Origin: Metridium senile
Taxonomy: Eukaryota > Cnidaria > Anthozoa > Actiniaria > Metridiidae
Direction of reading: 5' to 3'
Length of the DNA: 64,000 bases
NCBI GenBank assembly: GCA_949775045.1
Contig: OX459101.1
Span: 12,760,347-12,824,346, forward strand
Both the position numbers and the translations under genes were made by a program. Below, piece by piece: positions 1 to 10,658 of this stretch (position 1 is its first letter; every line of letters begins with the position of its first letter). The notes below the pieces were generated by a model. It ran no database searches and was not told the DNA's origin. It saw nothing but the letters and a program-made list of their open reading frames with translations.

Positions 1-2169
1 AAGGGTTCAGGGGGACCCTCAGGGGTAGATGCAAATGGATTTAGGAGACTGCTTGCCTGCAAATCCTTCAAGAGGTCAAGCGCAGATCTTTGTAACGCTG
101 TCGCTGTAATGGCCAGAAGATTATGTACGGAGTACATTGATCCCAGCAGTATCGAGGCATTATTATCTAACCGCTTAATACCACTCGACAAAGGAGAGGG
201 CGCGGTCCGACCAATCGGAGTTGGCGAAGTCCTTCGTAGGATTATTGGGAAGTGCGTGACAAGAGTAACTAAATCTGATGTCATCGACGCAAGTGGCTCA
301 CTTCAAGTATGCGCTGGGTTAAAAAGTGGAAACGAAGCTGCAATTCATGCAATGCGCAACATCTTTGAAGCAGATGAAACAGATGCCGTCCTACTGATCG
401 ACGCCTCTAATGCTTTTAATGCTCTGAACAGATCCGCAGCATTACACAATATCAGAGTGTTATGCCCAACCGTAGCTACGTATGCAATTAATACCTACAG
501 ACAACCCGCTCGGCTTTTTGTTCTCGGCGGGCAAGAATTACGATCTGTTGAAGGCACCACGCAGGGTGATCCGCTCGCTATGAGCCTGTACGCCATTAGT
601 CTTCAGCCACTTATCACACGATTACAACTATCAAGCTCAACCAAACAGTGCTGGTTCGCGGATGACGCAACCGGAAGTGGCTCGCTTGATGACGTCAAAA
701 AGTGGTGGGACGGTCTTTCCAAAAGTGGACCAGCATTAGGATACTTCCCTAACGCGAAGAAATGCTGGTTAATCACCAAGCCCGAGAGAGAGAACGCTGC
801 AAGAAAGGTGTTTGGTGATACTGCGATCAACATCACTTCTGAAGGCCACAAGCACCTTGGAGCAGTCCTCGGATCCAGGTCTTTCCTAGAGGAATATGTT
901 GAAGAGAAAGTTGAGGACTGGGTTCGCCAAATCAGCAAGCTTGCAGAGTTCGCCATATCCCAACCTCAGGCGAGTTACGCTGCCTTTACCGCTGGTCTAC
1001 GTCACCGCTGGACCTATTTTTTAAGGACACTTCCTGATATTACCGACTTGCTTGAGCCACTTGAGCGTGCGTTAACTGAAGTTCTGATTCCCGCCATCAC
1101 AGAGCATCAAGTTACTACAGACGAACGTGGCTTGCTTGCACTCCCAGTACGTATGGGCGGACTGGGTATCGCAAATCCAACTGAATCGTCATCTCTAGAA
1201 TACCAGGCCTCAGTTACCATCACTGAACCCCTGGTAAAACGCATTGTGACTCAAAACCATCAACCTCCAAATGAGGCAGATATGCGCTCTGCTAAACTAC
1301 AGGCAGGAGCTAGGAAAAACGAGCTTCTAAAGGAGACACAAGAGATGGTCAAGAACAATCTAACACCGAGATCTCTGAGAGCGTTAGAACTAACGTCGGA
1401 AAAAGGCGCTTCGAGCTGGTTAACTGTAATACCCATAAAAGACCTGGGTTACGATCTAAACAAACGAGAATTTAGAGACGCCATCAAGATGAGATATAAT
1501 TGGGAAATCTCCGACATACCGAAGACGTGCATCTGTGGAGATATATTTGATGTCGACCATGCGATGATCTGTAGGAGGGGCGGCTTCGTGATACAACGTC
1601 ACAATGAGCTTCGTGATCTGGAAGCAGAGCTGTTGAGCACAGTGTGCAAGGATGTAGAGGTGGAGCCGGTTCTTCAGCAGATAACCGGAGAGACTTTGAA
1701 CAGGGGTGCGAACAGATCCCCCGACGCCCGTCTTGACATCCACGCCAAAGGTTTCTGGGAGCGACAGAGGTCTGTATACTTTGATGTCCGGGTATGCCAC
1801 CCTTATGCAGACTCCTACCGTGAGCAGACACCTGAGCAAGTCTACAGGCAGCATGAGAATGAGAAGAAACGCAAATATGCCAACAGGGTCATGGAGGTGG
1901 AGCAAGGAACTTTTACGCCTTTAGTGTTCAGTACAACAGGTGGAATGGGCACTGAGTGCAAGACTTACCATAAACGCTTAGCTGAATTATTATCGATTAA
2001 GAAGGGAGAGAACTATGCTAATACGATGTCATGGGTTAGGGCCAAAGTTTCATTTGCACTGATACGTTCTGCTTTGCTATGCCTTAGAGGATCAAGGTCA
2101 ATAAGAAGAACTGTTGATACTACAAATGTAGACATCTCCCTCGATAACGCTATTGCCCGAATAAGCTAG
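1..2169 (+). CDS. Non-LTR retrotransposon polyprotein, RT plus restriction-like endonuclease (5' part outside window)
   Basis: Reverse transcriptase-endonuclease of a LINE that copies its RNA at a nicked chromosomal site. The frame is open to base 1, so the methionine at 109 is internal: residues just upstream ([10 protein letters not shown]) match the usual start of this RT type. RT signs are the '[15 protein letters not shown]' block near 210-260, a '[12 protein letters not shown]' block near 555-590 and FADD in the catalytic box at 655-666. The C-terminal third has a cysteine-histidine cluster (CICG...DHAMIC, 1528-1572) followed by PDARLDI (about 1720) and YFDVRV (about 1777), the spacing of a PD-(D/E)XK restriction-like endonuclease as in R2-type elements. 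There is no break over 722 codons, so it could be young. The clade is not resolved from sequence alone. Confidence 0.85.
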   Translation, partial: KGSGGPSGVDANGFRRLLACKSFKRSSADLCNAVAVMARRLCTEYIDPSSIEALLSNRLIPLDKGEGAVRPIGVGEVLRRIIGKCVTRVTKSDVIDASGSLQVCAGLKSGNEAAIHAMRNIFEADETDAVLLIDASNAFNALNRSAALHNIRVLCPTVATYAINTYRQPARLFVLGGQELRSVEGTTQGDPLAMSLYAISLQPLITRLQLSSSTKQCWFADDATGSGSLDDVKKWWDGLSKSGPALGYFPNAKKCWLITKPERENAARKVFGDTAINITSEGHKHLGAVLGSRSFLEEYVEEKVEDWVRQISKLAEFAISQPQASYAAFTAGLRHRWTYFLRTLPDITDLLEPLERALTEVLIPAITEHQVTTDERGLLALPVRMGGLGIANPTESSSLEYQASVTITEPLVKRIVTQNHQPPNEADMRSAKLQAGARKNELLKETQEMVKNNLTPRSLRALELTSEKGASSWLTVIPIKDLGYDLNKREFRDAIKMRYNWEISDIPKTCICGDIFDVDHAMICRRGGFVIQRHNELRDLEAELLSTVCKDVEVEPVLQQITGETLNRGANRSPDARLDIHAKGFWERQRSVYFDVRVCHPYADSYREQTPEQVYRQHENEKKRKYANRVMEVEQGTFTPLVFSTTGGMGTECKTYHKRLAELLSIKKGENYANTMSWVRAKVSFALIRSALLCLRGSRSIRRTVDTTNVDISLDNAIARIS

Positions 2170-2580
<411 letters not shown>

Positions 2581-3116
2581 TCTCCTTGGCCAGTGTTTTT
2601 TGTCGCCCTTATTTAAAGGAAAATACCGTGACAACGTACATACTTCTATAAACAAACAGTGAATTGTATTTTCATACATACAACAGGATAACATGAGCTC
2701 CAAGATCTCCAATATACTGTCAAATCGTCATGGAAACTCAATTGACTATATCAAAATAGCAACCAAAGCTAAACACAAATAAAGAGGATGACGTATGTCG
2801 GAATTATATGCGTGACAACGCCCTAACATAAAGGCTGCGGAATGATTTAATACCATGGCAACGTACTTCTACAAACAAACAGTAAATTGTATTTTCATAC
2901 AAAAGGATAACATGTGCTCCATCGTCATGGAAACATAATTGACTAGATCAAAATAGTAACCAAAGCTCAACACAGATGACAATTAACGCCCTAAAATAAA
3001 GGGTGCGGAACGATCTAATTCCATGGCAACGTACTTCTATAAACAAACAATGAATAGTATATATTTAATTAATCGTTTTTAAGATATGATATTATTCATA
3101 CATGATTTTGTCAGCC

Positions 3117-3329
3117 ATGGGATGTGGTAGTTCAAATCGGTTCATCAGCGACAAAGCTAAAGACTCTCTTACTCATGAAACTACATCGCTGGAGTATCAC
3201 TTGTTGAGAACTCATCCAACAAGAATACTCAATTACGTATACGAAAGTTCTCAGTTGGGCCCAAGAAAAGCATTTACAGAGATAAACAGTTCATGTATTA
3301 TCGAAGGTCTACTCCAAAAACGTTATTGA
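3117..3329 (+). pseudogene. MGCGSS small ORF, copy 1, frame-shifted
   Basis: Opens with MGCGSSNRFISDKAK in the context GCCATGG and matches the other copies through the LEYH region. It then lacks bases that the other copies have (around 3225-3250), which moves the conserved GPKKSIYRDKQ segment out of frame and replaces it with an unrelated tail. The same break is shared by the copy at 38760, so it arose before those two segments were duplicated. It is probably not functional as the family protein. An upstream in-frame ATG lies at 3102. Confidence 0.6.
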
Positions 3330-3793
3330 AGCGAAATTGACCAGATCATAATACCAGTAAAACACTAGCACAGATATAGAGGATAACATGTGATCCATTC
3401 TCTGTGAAGACGTCATGGAAAGGAAATTTACCAGATCAAAGTCACCAGGAATAGTCTAACACAGATTATAACATGGAGGATAACATGTACATATGAGCTC
3501 TGTGAATTCGTCATGGAGGCTAAATTGACCAGAATTGAACAAAATACCAGCAAAATTTTCTTTTGGAGAAACGTTATGGAGACGGAATTAATTCGAAAAT
3601 AAAATGTTTAAAATCCACTACAAAGTCTTTTTTTTATTGTCTCAGTAATACTCTTATTCTGTATATTTTGGTATCTTATTTTATCTATATTTATAGAAAC
3701 TAGCGAGTAAACTAGTATAGGCTGCGTCGGTGTTTGATATAAACAATAGGTAATATAATGAAATTTGTAACACCGTAAAAAATGTTGACTTAA

Positions 3794-3832
3794 CTTACTG
3801 ACGTTTCGAGCTTTATCCCTTTGTCGGACTAA
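3794..3832 (-). ncRNA. Hammerhead-like ribozyme motif
   Basis: On the minus strand a CCGAC-AAA form of box 1 is followed by a short stem and CGAAACGTC. Bases before box 1 (TAGT) and after GTC (AGTA) partly pair as helix I. Box 1 is off consensus (CUGANGA), so cleavage is doubtful. Penelope-like elements are known to carry hammerheads with this CGAAACGTC ending. Confidence 0.35.
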
Positions 3833-3974
3833 AAATATTATATCTATCAATTTACTTTAGCCCAAATATCTTGCCTGTGCTTTGAAAACTGTACTTTTAA
3901 CTATGCTACGTAGAATTGTTTAGCCTCCTGTGTTGATTTTATGACTAGCCCGACTTCACGCTCCTAGAGCGTCT

Positions 3975-4030
3975 AGTTGTTTTTATGAAATAGAAAACTA
4001 AAGTCGTGCACTTTATATATTACTAGTATT
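3975..4030. mobile_element. Terminal fragment of the GTGCACGACTTTAG MITE
   Basis: Matches the right end of the MITEs at 12505-13906 and 43855-44274 (ATAGAAAACTAAAGTCGTG then CACTTTATATATTACTA). Only one end is present here, so it is a solo terminus. Confidence 0.6.
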
Positions 4031-4140
4031 GTAATTCATTTATAAACTGAGAAAGTAATATGAGTTCTAAATGTAAATATTTTTGGAAATTTTTCGAACT
4101 ATAAGAATCTCATTCTAATAACTATTCGTTTTGACAAACA

Positions 4141-5191
4141 ATCCTTTGGCAAGAGTAGTCTCCTTGGCCAGTGTTTGTTGTCGCAACGCCTTTATGTTAA
4201 GGGAATTGCCATGGCAACGTACTTCTATAAACAAACAATAAATTGTATTTTCATACATCAGCTATAATGAGCTATAATATACTGTGAGCAGTAATATACT
4301 GTGAAATCGCCATGGAAACTTAATTGACCAGATCAAAATAGCAACCGTAGTTCAACATAGATATTAATATAGAGGATGACGTAGGTGTGAAAATGTCCTA
4401 ACATAAAGGGTGCGGAACATATTTAATTCCATGGTAACGTACTTCTATAAACAAACAGTGAATAGTATTTAATTAATCGTTCTTAAAATATGATATTATT
4501 GATACATAATTTGGTCAGCCATGGGATGTGGTAGTTCAAATCAGCTCATCAGCGACAAAGCTAAAGACTCTCTTAGACCTCATGACAGTACCTCGCTGGA
4601 GTACCATTTCTTGAGTGATCATCCAATAAAAATACTCACTCCATTGGAAATTGTTCGAACTTCGAAAGTTTCTGGGCCCAAGAAAAGCATTTACAGAGAT
4701 AAACAGTTCATGTACTATCGAAGAACTACTGTGAAAACGTCATGGAAACGGAGTTGACCCGAACAAAAATGCCAGCAAAACTTCCAAACGGTTTTAAAGA
4801 ATAGAATATGATTCATTCCCGGCCCTGTGAATTCGCCATGGAAACTAAATTGACCAGAACAAAATACCAGCAAAAGTCTAACAGATATAGGGGATATCAT
4901 GCATGTGAACCATTCTTCTTGGAAAACGTTATGGAGACAAAATTAAAACGAAACTAAGCCGGACAAAAGAAAAAGATATTTCAAATCCACATTTGCAAGA
5001 CAGTTTTATTGTATCAGTAATACGTTTATTCTGTATATTGTTGTATCTTGTATTATATCTTTATTTAGCTAATAGCCCACATATCTTGCTTTGCAAACTG
5101 TACTTTTTCAAACTATGCTTTCTCATGATATATCGATATCGAAACTTTCCTTTTCCTAAATTTAATCAATATTGTATATATCTTAATACTA
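4141..5191 (+). repeat. MGCGSS-family repeat, copy 2
   Basis: Same layout as copy 1: CTCCTTGGCCAGTG start, upstream units, small ORF, downstream GTCATGGA units, and a T-rich end. The closest relative is 44400-45460. The BEL/Pao element and its host MITE interrupt the far end at 5192, and the family flank resumes at 12123. Confidence 0.85.
4521..4757 (+). CDS. MGCGSS small protein, copy 2 (short C terminus)
   Basis: A 78-residue ORF of unknown function. The start is chosen at 4521 because MGCGSS is kept in six of seven copies (MGCDSS in the seventh) and sits in GCCATGGG, a strong Kozak context; the upstream ATG of other copies is ATA here. Glycine 2 and serine 6 fit the N-myristoylation consensus MGxxxS/T, and cysteine 3 is a likely palmitoylation site, so membrane attachment is predicted. 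The body is polar and basic (GPKKSIYRDKQFMYYRR) with no transmembrane segment. It ends in KTSWKRS where a TGA replaces the TGT of the longer copies. Transcription is not shown by the sequence. Confidence 0.5.
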   Translation: MGCGSSNQLISDKAKDSLRPHDSTSLEYHFLSDHPIKILTPLEIVRTSKVSGPKKSIYRDKQFMYYRRTTVKTSWKRS

Positions 5192-5198
5192 GAGTACA

Positions 5199-5473
5199 TG
5201 ATTTGAACATTAAAGAACATTCTAAAGAACCTTTAAAAGAGAAATATGTGTTGAATGTGTCCCTTGAGAGTTGTGTGTTGTTCATGTAAATGTTTAGTAT
5301 TCATAGATGTTCAGTTGACGTTTTGACCTTGTACAGTTAGCCACAGTTTTGTAAGTATCGTAAATTTCGCTTTATCCTATTAATAATTTGCTTCTAATAC
5401 TCTGTAATTCATTTTCAGTTGATTTATAGTAATTAATAAACAAATCTGTGCAAAAAGTGTGGGATTTGAAACA
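5199..5473 (+). repeat. 5' LTR of the BEL/Pao element
   Basis: 275 bp, begins TGATTTGAAC and ends TTTGAAACA. It matches 11709-11983 base for base. It should hold the promoter, but no convincing TATA box was singled out. Confidence 0.93.
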
Positions 5474-5498
5474 GTCAAAAAAATTATACAAGAATACG

Positions 5499-5650
5499 TC
5501 AACTCAAGCTACCGAAGCAAACAGACTCAAGCTACAGAAGCAAAGGAGTTTCAAGCTACAGAAGCAAAGGATTCTAAGCTACAGAAGCAAAGAATATCTA
5601 GTCAAGCTACCGAAGCAAAGATACAATCTACAAAAAGGATTTACTTACTG
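5499..5650 (+). repeat. Leader repeats built on CAAGCTACAGAAGCAAAG
   Basis: Five imperfect copies of CAAGCTACAGAAGCAAAG lie in the untranslated leader between the 5' LTR and the gag start. Two short overlapping ORFs here are by-products of the repeat. A role in RNA packaging or translation is possible but unproven. Confidence 0.6.
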
Positions 5651-5816
5651 GATTAAAGTTTATTTCTGCTACCGAAACAAAGACCTAAAACTAAAGAAAT
5701 GGAACAACTCGAAAACTCAAGCTAAAATCAAGTAAGCTCAATCATCGATATCAAGGTATGAAAATTACTTTTATTTAATCAGTAATATTCAATGAGTGAT
5801 TGCAATCGAAGAAATT

Positions 5817-8800
5817 ATGCCACCGAAAGTAGACATTAAGACGCTCGTCGCCAAAAGGGACAATTCCTTGAGCTCTTTATACGAACTTTTTGAAGAATTC
5901 GAACTTGTAACCGAAATAGATCCCGGCGAAAGAATTGAACTAATAAAAAACATTTACACACAAATCGAGCCAAAATACAGAGAAATTCGAAAGCAAATCG
6001 AAAAGATCAATGACAAAGGAATTGAAATCGGTTTAAGCTCGAGTGATGATATGATAACAAAGAACAATCAAATTGCAAACAAAGTTAAAGCTGACTATTT
6101 CAACATTACGCATCATTATATTGAGTGTAAAAGAGTTAGTGCAGACGACTCGAAACCGGCTACCGATGTGGACACGGCAGAAAGTCTAAAAGACATGAAT
6201 AATTCGCTCATGAAAATGGTTGAAACTCTGAGTTTGAAGAATAATGATAAAGGGCATGGTTTAGAGAAACTTTCAGTACCTACGTGGGACGGAAAAAGAA
6301 AAACTTACAAAACATGGCAAAAGGAATTCAAACATTGGATGAAGAAATATCACCAAGATAAAGATGAGCAATTGCAAAGGTTTAGGAAAGCCCTTCCAAA
6401 AAACTGTGCATATAATTATTTATGTGAAAATGCAAGGTTTGCACGATCTATTGATAAAGCGTGGGAGGTTTTGGATCAGGAATTTGCAAACGAACGTAAA
6501 TTGATGGATGAACTTTTGAAAGAAATAACTAAACAACGGCCAGTAAAAAGCGACTCGAAATCCCTCGCTTATTATGCTTCAAAAATCGACGCGTTTTCTA
6601 ATGATATGGAAGATAATGGCTGTCCTATTGCAAAATCGAGCGAAGCACCTTTTGTGATGTCTCAGTTACTTTCAAAATTAGATCCAAAAGATAACGTTTG
6701 TTTTGGAAGAGAAATGCTGAGAGAGAAAAAGGAAGAAAATGTGACAAATTTAATTGAGTGGTTAAGAGTCGAATCTTATATACGCTCAAGGGGAAAAGAA
6801 GATGGGAGCAGTGAAAGAGTAGTGAGAGTGGACAGCCACGCCTTAGAAAAAGAGAAAAATGATGAAACGGTTGTCTGCCCATTGTGTGAAACAAATCATT
6901 TGCTGTCATCATGTTTGATTTATAAAGCCTCTACAGTTGATGAAAAATGGAATATGGTAAGAAAGTTTAACCGCTGTAGAAAATGTCTAAGAGATCATCA
7001 CACCAAGGAATGCCACAAAGAAGATGGTATAACATGTCCACATTGCACAAGAAATCATCATCGATCCTTGCATAGTGAAAAGATTTTAGATGATTCAGCA
7101 AACCAACATCCGCAAACTCCAAACTCATGGGCAGACAAAAAAGAACAACAGTCTTCGAGCTACCAAGCCCCTCGTCAGTCTTCGAGCTACCAAGCCCCTC
7201 GTCAGTCTTCGAGCTACCAAGCCCCTCGACAGTCTTCGAGCTACCAAGCTCCTCGTCAGTCTTCGAACAACCAAGTCCCTCGACAGTCTTCGAACAACCA
7301 AGTACCTCGTCAGTCTTCGAACAACCAAGTACCTCGCCAGTCTTCGAACAACCAAGTCCCACGTCAGTCTTCGAACAACCAAGTCCCACGTCAGTCTTCG
7401 AACAACCAAGTACCTCGTCAGTCTTCGAACAACCAAGTACCTCATCAGTCTTCAAGCTACCAAGCCCCTCGTCAGTCTTCGAGCTACCAAGCTCCTCGTC
7501 AGTCTTCGAGCTACCAAGCCCCTCGACAGTCTTCGAGCTACCAAGCCCCTCGACAGTCTTCGAGCTACCAAGCCCCTCGTCAGTCTTCGAGCTACCAAGT
7601 CACTCGACAACCACCAATCAGCCAAGTGCCTCAACTGTTCTCAACCAACCAAGCTTCTCAGCATTCACCAAGCAGTCAAATGTATCAGCAGTACACAAAC
7701 TACGAAGCTCCTCAACATCTCTTCAAGACACCTGGTCAATTACAGACACCCACCGACTTTGCTACGTATATGTCAAAGCCACACTCAGGGAATAATACAA
7801 TACAAAGAGGAACTGCATGTGCGTCTGGTATATGTCCTGTACAAAAGATCAGCATCAAAGATTGCGACGGAGATTCAGTGGAAGTAATTGCTATGATTGA
7901 TAGTGGTTCCAACACCAGCCTTCTTTCGAAAGAGACGGCAACTAAACTTGGTCTATCAGGTAAAAGGACACAACTGACTATGAACCTTGCTGGAGGAAGC
8001 AAAAGATGTGAATCTACAGAAGAACTGGAAGTATACATAAGCCCCATCACTGAAGCTACCATCTCAAAACGATTGAACGTGTACACAGTACAGAAACCAT
8101 GTAGTCCTGCAAAGACTATTTCCAAGAAGTTCATTGAAAGCTTTGATCACCTGAAAGACATCAGCGATAATCTCTTCCTACATGGAGGTGCAGTAGACCT
8201 ACTAATTGGTGTAGACTTCCCAGATGCATTTATTGACTTCCAAACGAAACAAGGCAAACCAGGAGAGCCAATAGCGAAGCAAAACTGTTTTGGTTGGTAT
8301 GTACTAGGAAAATACAACGAGACAGATGAAAAACACATCCATTCAGTTATGGTTGACACTGAAAGTACCTTAGATGACGTTAAGAAACTGATAACACAAG
8401 ATATGATGGGAGTACAAAGAACAAACCTTTGTACTTGCACAGACAACGCCTTAAAGGAAAACAAATTTATCAAGAGCATCTCAGTATCCACAAAGTTAGT
8501 AAATGAAAGAATCCAAGTAAAAATGCCATGGAAGGAGAGCGGTCCTCCAAAGATAAGCAACTACGACATTGCACTGAAAAGATTGAATTCATCAGAAAGG
8601 ACATTCTACAGAAAGAATTGTTTCAAAGACATCGAGGATGAAGTGCAAAAGCTGGTAGATCAGGGTTTTGTGATCGAAATCTCAGATGAAGACGTTAACC
8701 ATAATGAGCCAGAGTGGTACTTACCTATGCACGCCGTGTTTACACCTGAAAAATCAACAAAGATCCGCTTAGTCTTCGACGCCTCAGCGAAAGGACATGA

Positions 8801-10658
8801 CGGAAAATCACTGAATGACCACCTCGAAAAGGGCCCTAACTACATCAATGACTTGACCACTGTCATAATGGCCTGGAGGTGGGATCAGGTAGGATATGCC
8901 GGAGACATCCGAAAAATGTTTAACCAAGTCACAGTCCATCCTGAAGACCAGATCTACCATAGGTTCCTTTTCAGAAAAATGTCAAGTTTAAAGCCAACAA
9001 TTTACCAATGGCAAAGGTTAAACTTTGGAGATAAACCTGCTCCAGACATTGCGACCGGAAGTATCATCACGCTTGCCAAGGCAACACAAGAAGAATTTCA
9101 AGATGCAAGTCGAGAACTATTAAAGAATATCTATGTAGATGACATAGGAGGTTCTAGAAGCGACGTCAAAGAAGCAAAGCGTATAACTGATGAGATAGAT
9201 GCAATTCTAGCAAAGGGAAAATTTCAAGTGAAAGCATGGCACTACAGTGATGTTACTTTGGACAAGACTGAAGAAGAGAATACAGATTTCCTTGGTCACA
9301 GATGGAACAAAGCTAACGATACATTTTCATTCCAGAGAGATCAGATCCAGATATCAGCACCCAAAGATCTTACAAAGAGAAGTTGTCTCTCCATTTTATC
9401 GAAGATGTGGGACCCTATTGGATTGGTTGCACCTGTCTCCATAAGATTCAGAATTAATCTTCAAGAGTTATGGAGCTCTGGCTTTTCTTGGGACGAAGTA
9501 CTTCCCAATGAAATTCAACAACAATGGATCCAAAATGTCGAAGTATTGAATGAATTGCTGTCTCTGACCTTTGACAGAAAGCTCAAACCAAGTAACGCAA
9601 TTGGTCACCCTGAGCTACATGGTTTCAGTGACGGAAGTGAATTAGCTTATGGAGCTGTCCTGTTCCTGAGATGGATGCTTCAAAACAAAGAATATTATTG
9701 TGTGCCATTAATTGCTAAAGCCTTCGTTGCGCCATTAAAGAAGAAAACCATACCCAGGTTAGAGCTGATGGGGTGTCTAGCTTTATCACGAATTTACAAT
9801 GCATGTAAAGACGCCTTGGAATTTATGTCAATTAAAGAATGGGAAAAGTACTTTTGGCTGGACTCCACAACTGTTCTTTCGTGGATCAAGACTCCCCCTA
9901 GAAGGTTTAAACCATTTGTCTCTGCAAGAGTTGCCGAGATCCAAGAGAATACAGATACTGATACTCATAGTTACAGATATATCCAGTCGAAGGATAATCC
10001 AGCAGATAGCTTAACAAGAGGTATCAAGACACAAGACTTAGAGAGATGGATGAAAGGTCCAGAATTCCTCTATAAGTCAGATATGACATCACAAGAAAGT
10101 GAACCCCACCACGAATACAATTGTGAAGAAAAAAGCGAATTCAAGCACAACCAGGCGAGTGAAGTAGAAAGCGACCAAAGTCATGTGTTTACTTCTAGTT
10201 CTGAACAACACGAAGAAAACCCCATTCTCGAGCATCTGATGAAGACATGCTCAACGTTTTGCAAAGCAAGAAGAGCCTTAGCTTATGTGTTAAGATTTGT
10301 TCACAACGCAAAATCATCAACAAGAAAGTGTGGACCAATCTCAGTTCAAGATTTAAAGGAGTCAGAAAAGCAGTTGTTCAAATGGTGCCAGTCTGATATC
10401 AAGATGAATCAAATCGACCCAAAGTTGATCGCGAAAGTAGGATCAGACGGTCTTCTAAAAGCGCATGGAAGGTTAGAAAACGTCCGAACCGTCCCAAGCG
10501 AAATGAGAAATCCCATTATTCTACCAAGACACCATCAGTTAGTTCATCTTCTCCTACATCATCTACACGTCTTAAAAGGCCATTGTGGTTACCAAAGTCT
10601 TATTCACGAAGCCAGACGCAAGTATTGGATCATCGGCCTACGCAGCACTGCCAAATAA
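5817..10658 (+). CDS. BEL/Pao Gag-Pol, first block up to an in-frame stop
   Basis: Polyprotein of 1,613 residues making capsid, protease and reverse transcriptase. The start is set at the first ATG (5817, MPPKVDIK). Order: gag region like DUF1759 (about residues 150-270), Cys-His knuckles (CPLC, CRKC, CPHC; about 354-410), a 17-unit nonapeptide repeat (about 444-597), aspartic protease with DSGSN (about 695), RT with YVDD (about 1106), RNase H region with FSDGSE (about 1270), then the HH half of the integrase zinc finger (about 1575-1590). A TAA at 10656-10658 ends the frame before the CC half. The same frame continues beyond it, so this is one nonsense change, or a read-through site or assembly error, and not a frameshift. 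Confidence 0.93.
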   Translation: MPPKVDIKTLVAKRDNSLSSLYELFEEFELVTEIDPGERIELIKNIYTQIEPKYREIRKQIEKINDKGIEIGLSSSDDMITKNNQIANKVKADYFNITHHYIECKRVSADDSKPATDVDTAESLKDMNNSLMKMVETLSLKNNDKGHGLEKLSVPTWDGKRKTYKTWQKEFKHWMKKYHQDKDEQLQRFRKALPKNCAYNYLCENARFARSIDKAWEVLDQEFANERKLMDELLKEITKQRPVKSDSKSLAYYASKIDAFSNDMEDNGCPIAKSSEAPFVMSQLLSKLDPKDNVCFGREMLREKKEENVTNLIEWLRVESYIRSRGKEDGSSERVVRVDSHALEKEKNDETVVCPLCETNHLLSSCLIYKASTVDEKWNMVRKFNRCRKCLRDHHTKECHKEDGITCPHCTRNHHRSLHSEKILDDSANQHPQTPNSWADKKEQQSSSYQAPRQSSSYQAPRQSSSYQAPRQSSSYQAPRQSSNNQVPRQSSNNQVPRQSSNNQVPRQSSNNQVPRQSSNNQVPRQSSNNQVPRQSSNNQVPHQSSSYQAPRQSSSYQAPRQSSSYQAPRQSSSYQAPRQSSSYQAPRQSSSYQVTRQPPISQVPQLFSTNQASQHSPSSQMYQQYTNYEAPQHLFKTPGQLQTPTDFATYMSKPHSGNNTIQRGTACASGICPVQKISIKDCDGDSVEVIAMIDSGSNTSLLSKETATKLGLSGKRTQLTMNLAGGSKRCESTEELEVYISPITEATISKRLNVYTVQKPCSPAKTISKKFIESFDHLKDISDNLFLHGGAVDLLIGVDFPDAFIDFQTKQGKPGEPIAKQNCFGWYVLGKYNETDEKHIHSVMVDTESTLDDVKKLITQDMMGVQRTNLCTCTDNALKENKFIKSISVSTKLVNERIQVKMPWKESGPPKISNYDIALKRLNSSERTFYRKNCFKDIEDEVQKLVDQGFVIEISDEDVNHNEPEWYLPMHAVFTPEKSTKIRLVFDASAKGHDGKSLNDHLEKGPNYINDLTTVIMAWRWDQVGYAGDIRKMFNQVTVHPEDQIYHRFLFRKMSSLKPTIYQWQRLNFGDKPAPDIATGSIITLAKATQEEFQDASRELLKNIYVDDIGGSRSDVKEAKRITDEIDAILAKGKFQVKAWHYSDVTLDKTEEENTDFLGHRWNKANDTFSFQRDQIQISAPKDLTKRSCLSILSKMWDPIGLVAPVSIRFRINLQELWSSGFSWDEVLPNEIQQQWIQNVEVLNELLSLTFDRKLKPSNAIGHPELHGFSDGSELAYGAVLFLRWMLQNKEYYCVPLIAKAFVAPLKKKTIPRLELMGCLALSRIYNACKDALEFMSIKEWEKYFWLDSTTVLSWIKTPPRRFKPFVSARVAEIQENTDTDTHSYRYIQSKDNPADSLTRGIKTQDLERWMKGPEFLYKSDMTSQESEPHHEYNCEEKSEFKHNQASEVESDQSHVFTSSSEQHEENPILEHLMKTCSTFCKARRALAYVLRFVHNAKSSTRKCGPISVQDLKESEKQLFKWCQSDIKMNQIDPKLIAKVGSDGLLKAHGRLENVRTVPSEMRNPIILPRHHQLVHLLLHHLHVLKGHCGYQSLIHEARRKYWIIGLRSTAK
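7147..7605 (+). repeat. 27-bp coding minisatellite in gag
   Basis: About 17 units of 27 bp encode QSSSYQAPR or QSSNNQVPR. They are arranged as four of the first type, seven of the second and six of the first, the last altered. The length stays a multiple of three and the frame is kept. The array sits between the zinc knuckles and the protease and should form a flexible polar linker. Confidence 0.93.

Larger units (their letters stand above)
2581..3860 (+). repeat. MGCGSS-family repeat, copy 1
   Basis: Begins CTCCTTGGCCAGTG and holds diverged tandem units built on CATGGCAACGTACTTCTA and on GTCATGGAAACTCAATTGAC, then the small ORF, then more units of the second type. It matches 38005-39329 continued at 43158-43400 almost base for base. 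The same start motif recurs near 4160, 14041, 37990, 44411 and, inverted, near 54900. Confidence 0.85.

Noticed and set aside
5474..5500. tRNA primer-binding site just after the 5' LTR
   Set aside because: No TGG-type start or 12-base match to a tRNA 3' end could be recognised.
5448..5735. 95-codon and 65-codon ORFs in the BEL/Pao leader
   Set aside because: Made by the short leader repeat; no family likeness and two frames open equally.
7147..7605. Regular repeat array considered as CRISPR
   Set aside because: Units are directly adjacent without spacers and encode a peptide repeat; the genome is eukaryotic.
6967..7887. Overlapping repetitive ORFs in other frames of the gag minisatellite
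   Set aside because: A 27-bp repeat keeps all frames open; only the Gag-Pol frame continues into known domains on both sides.
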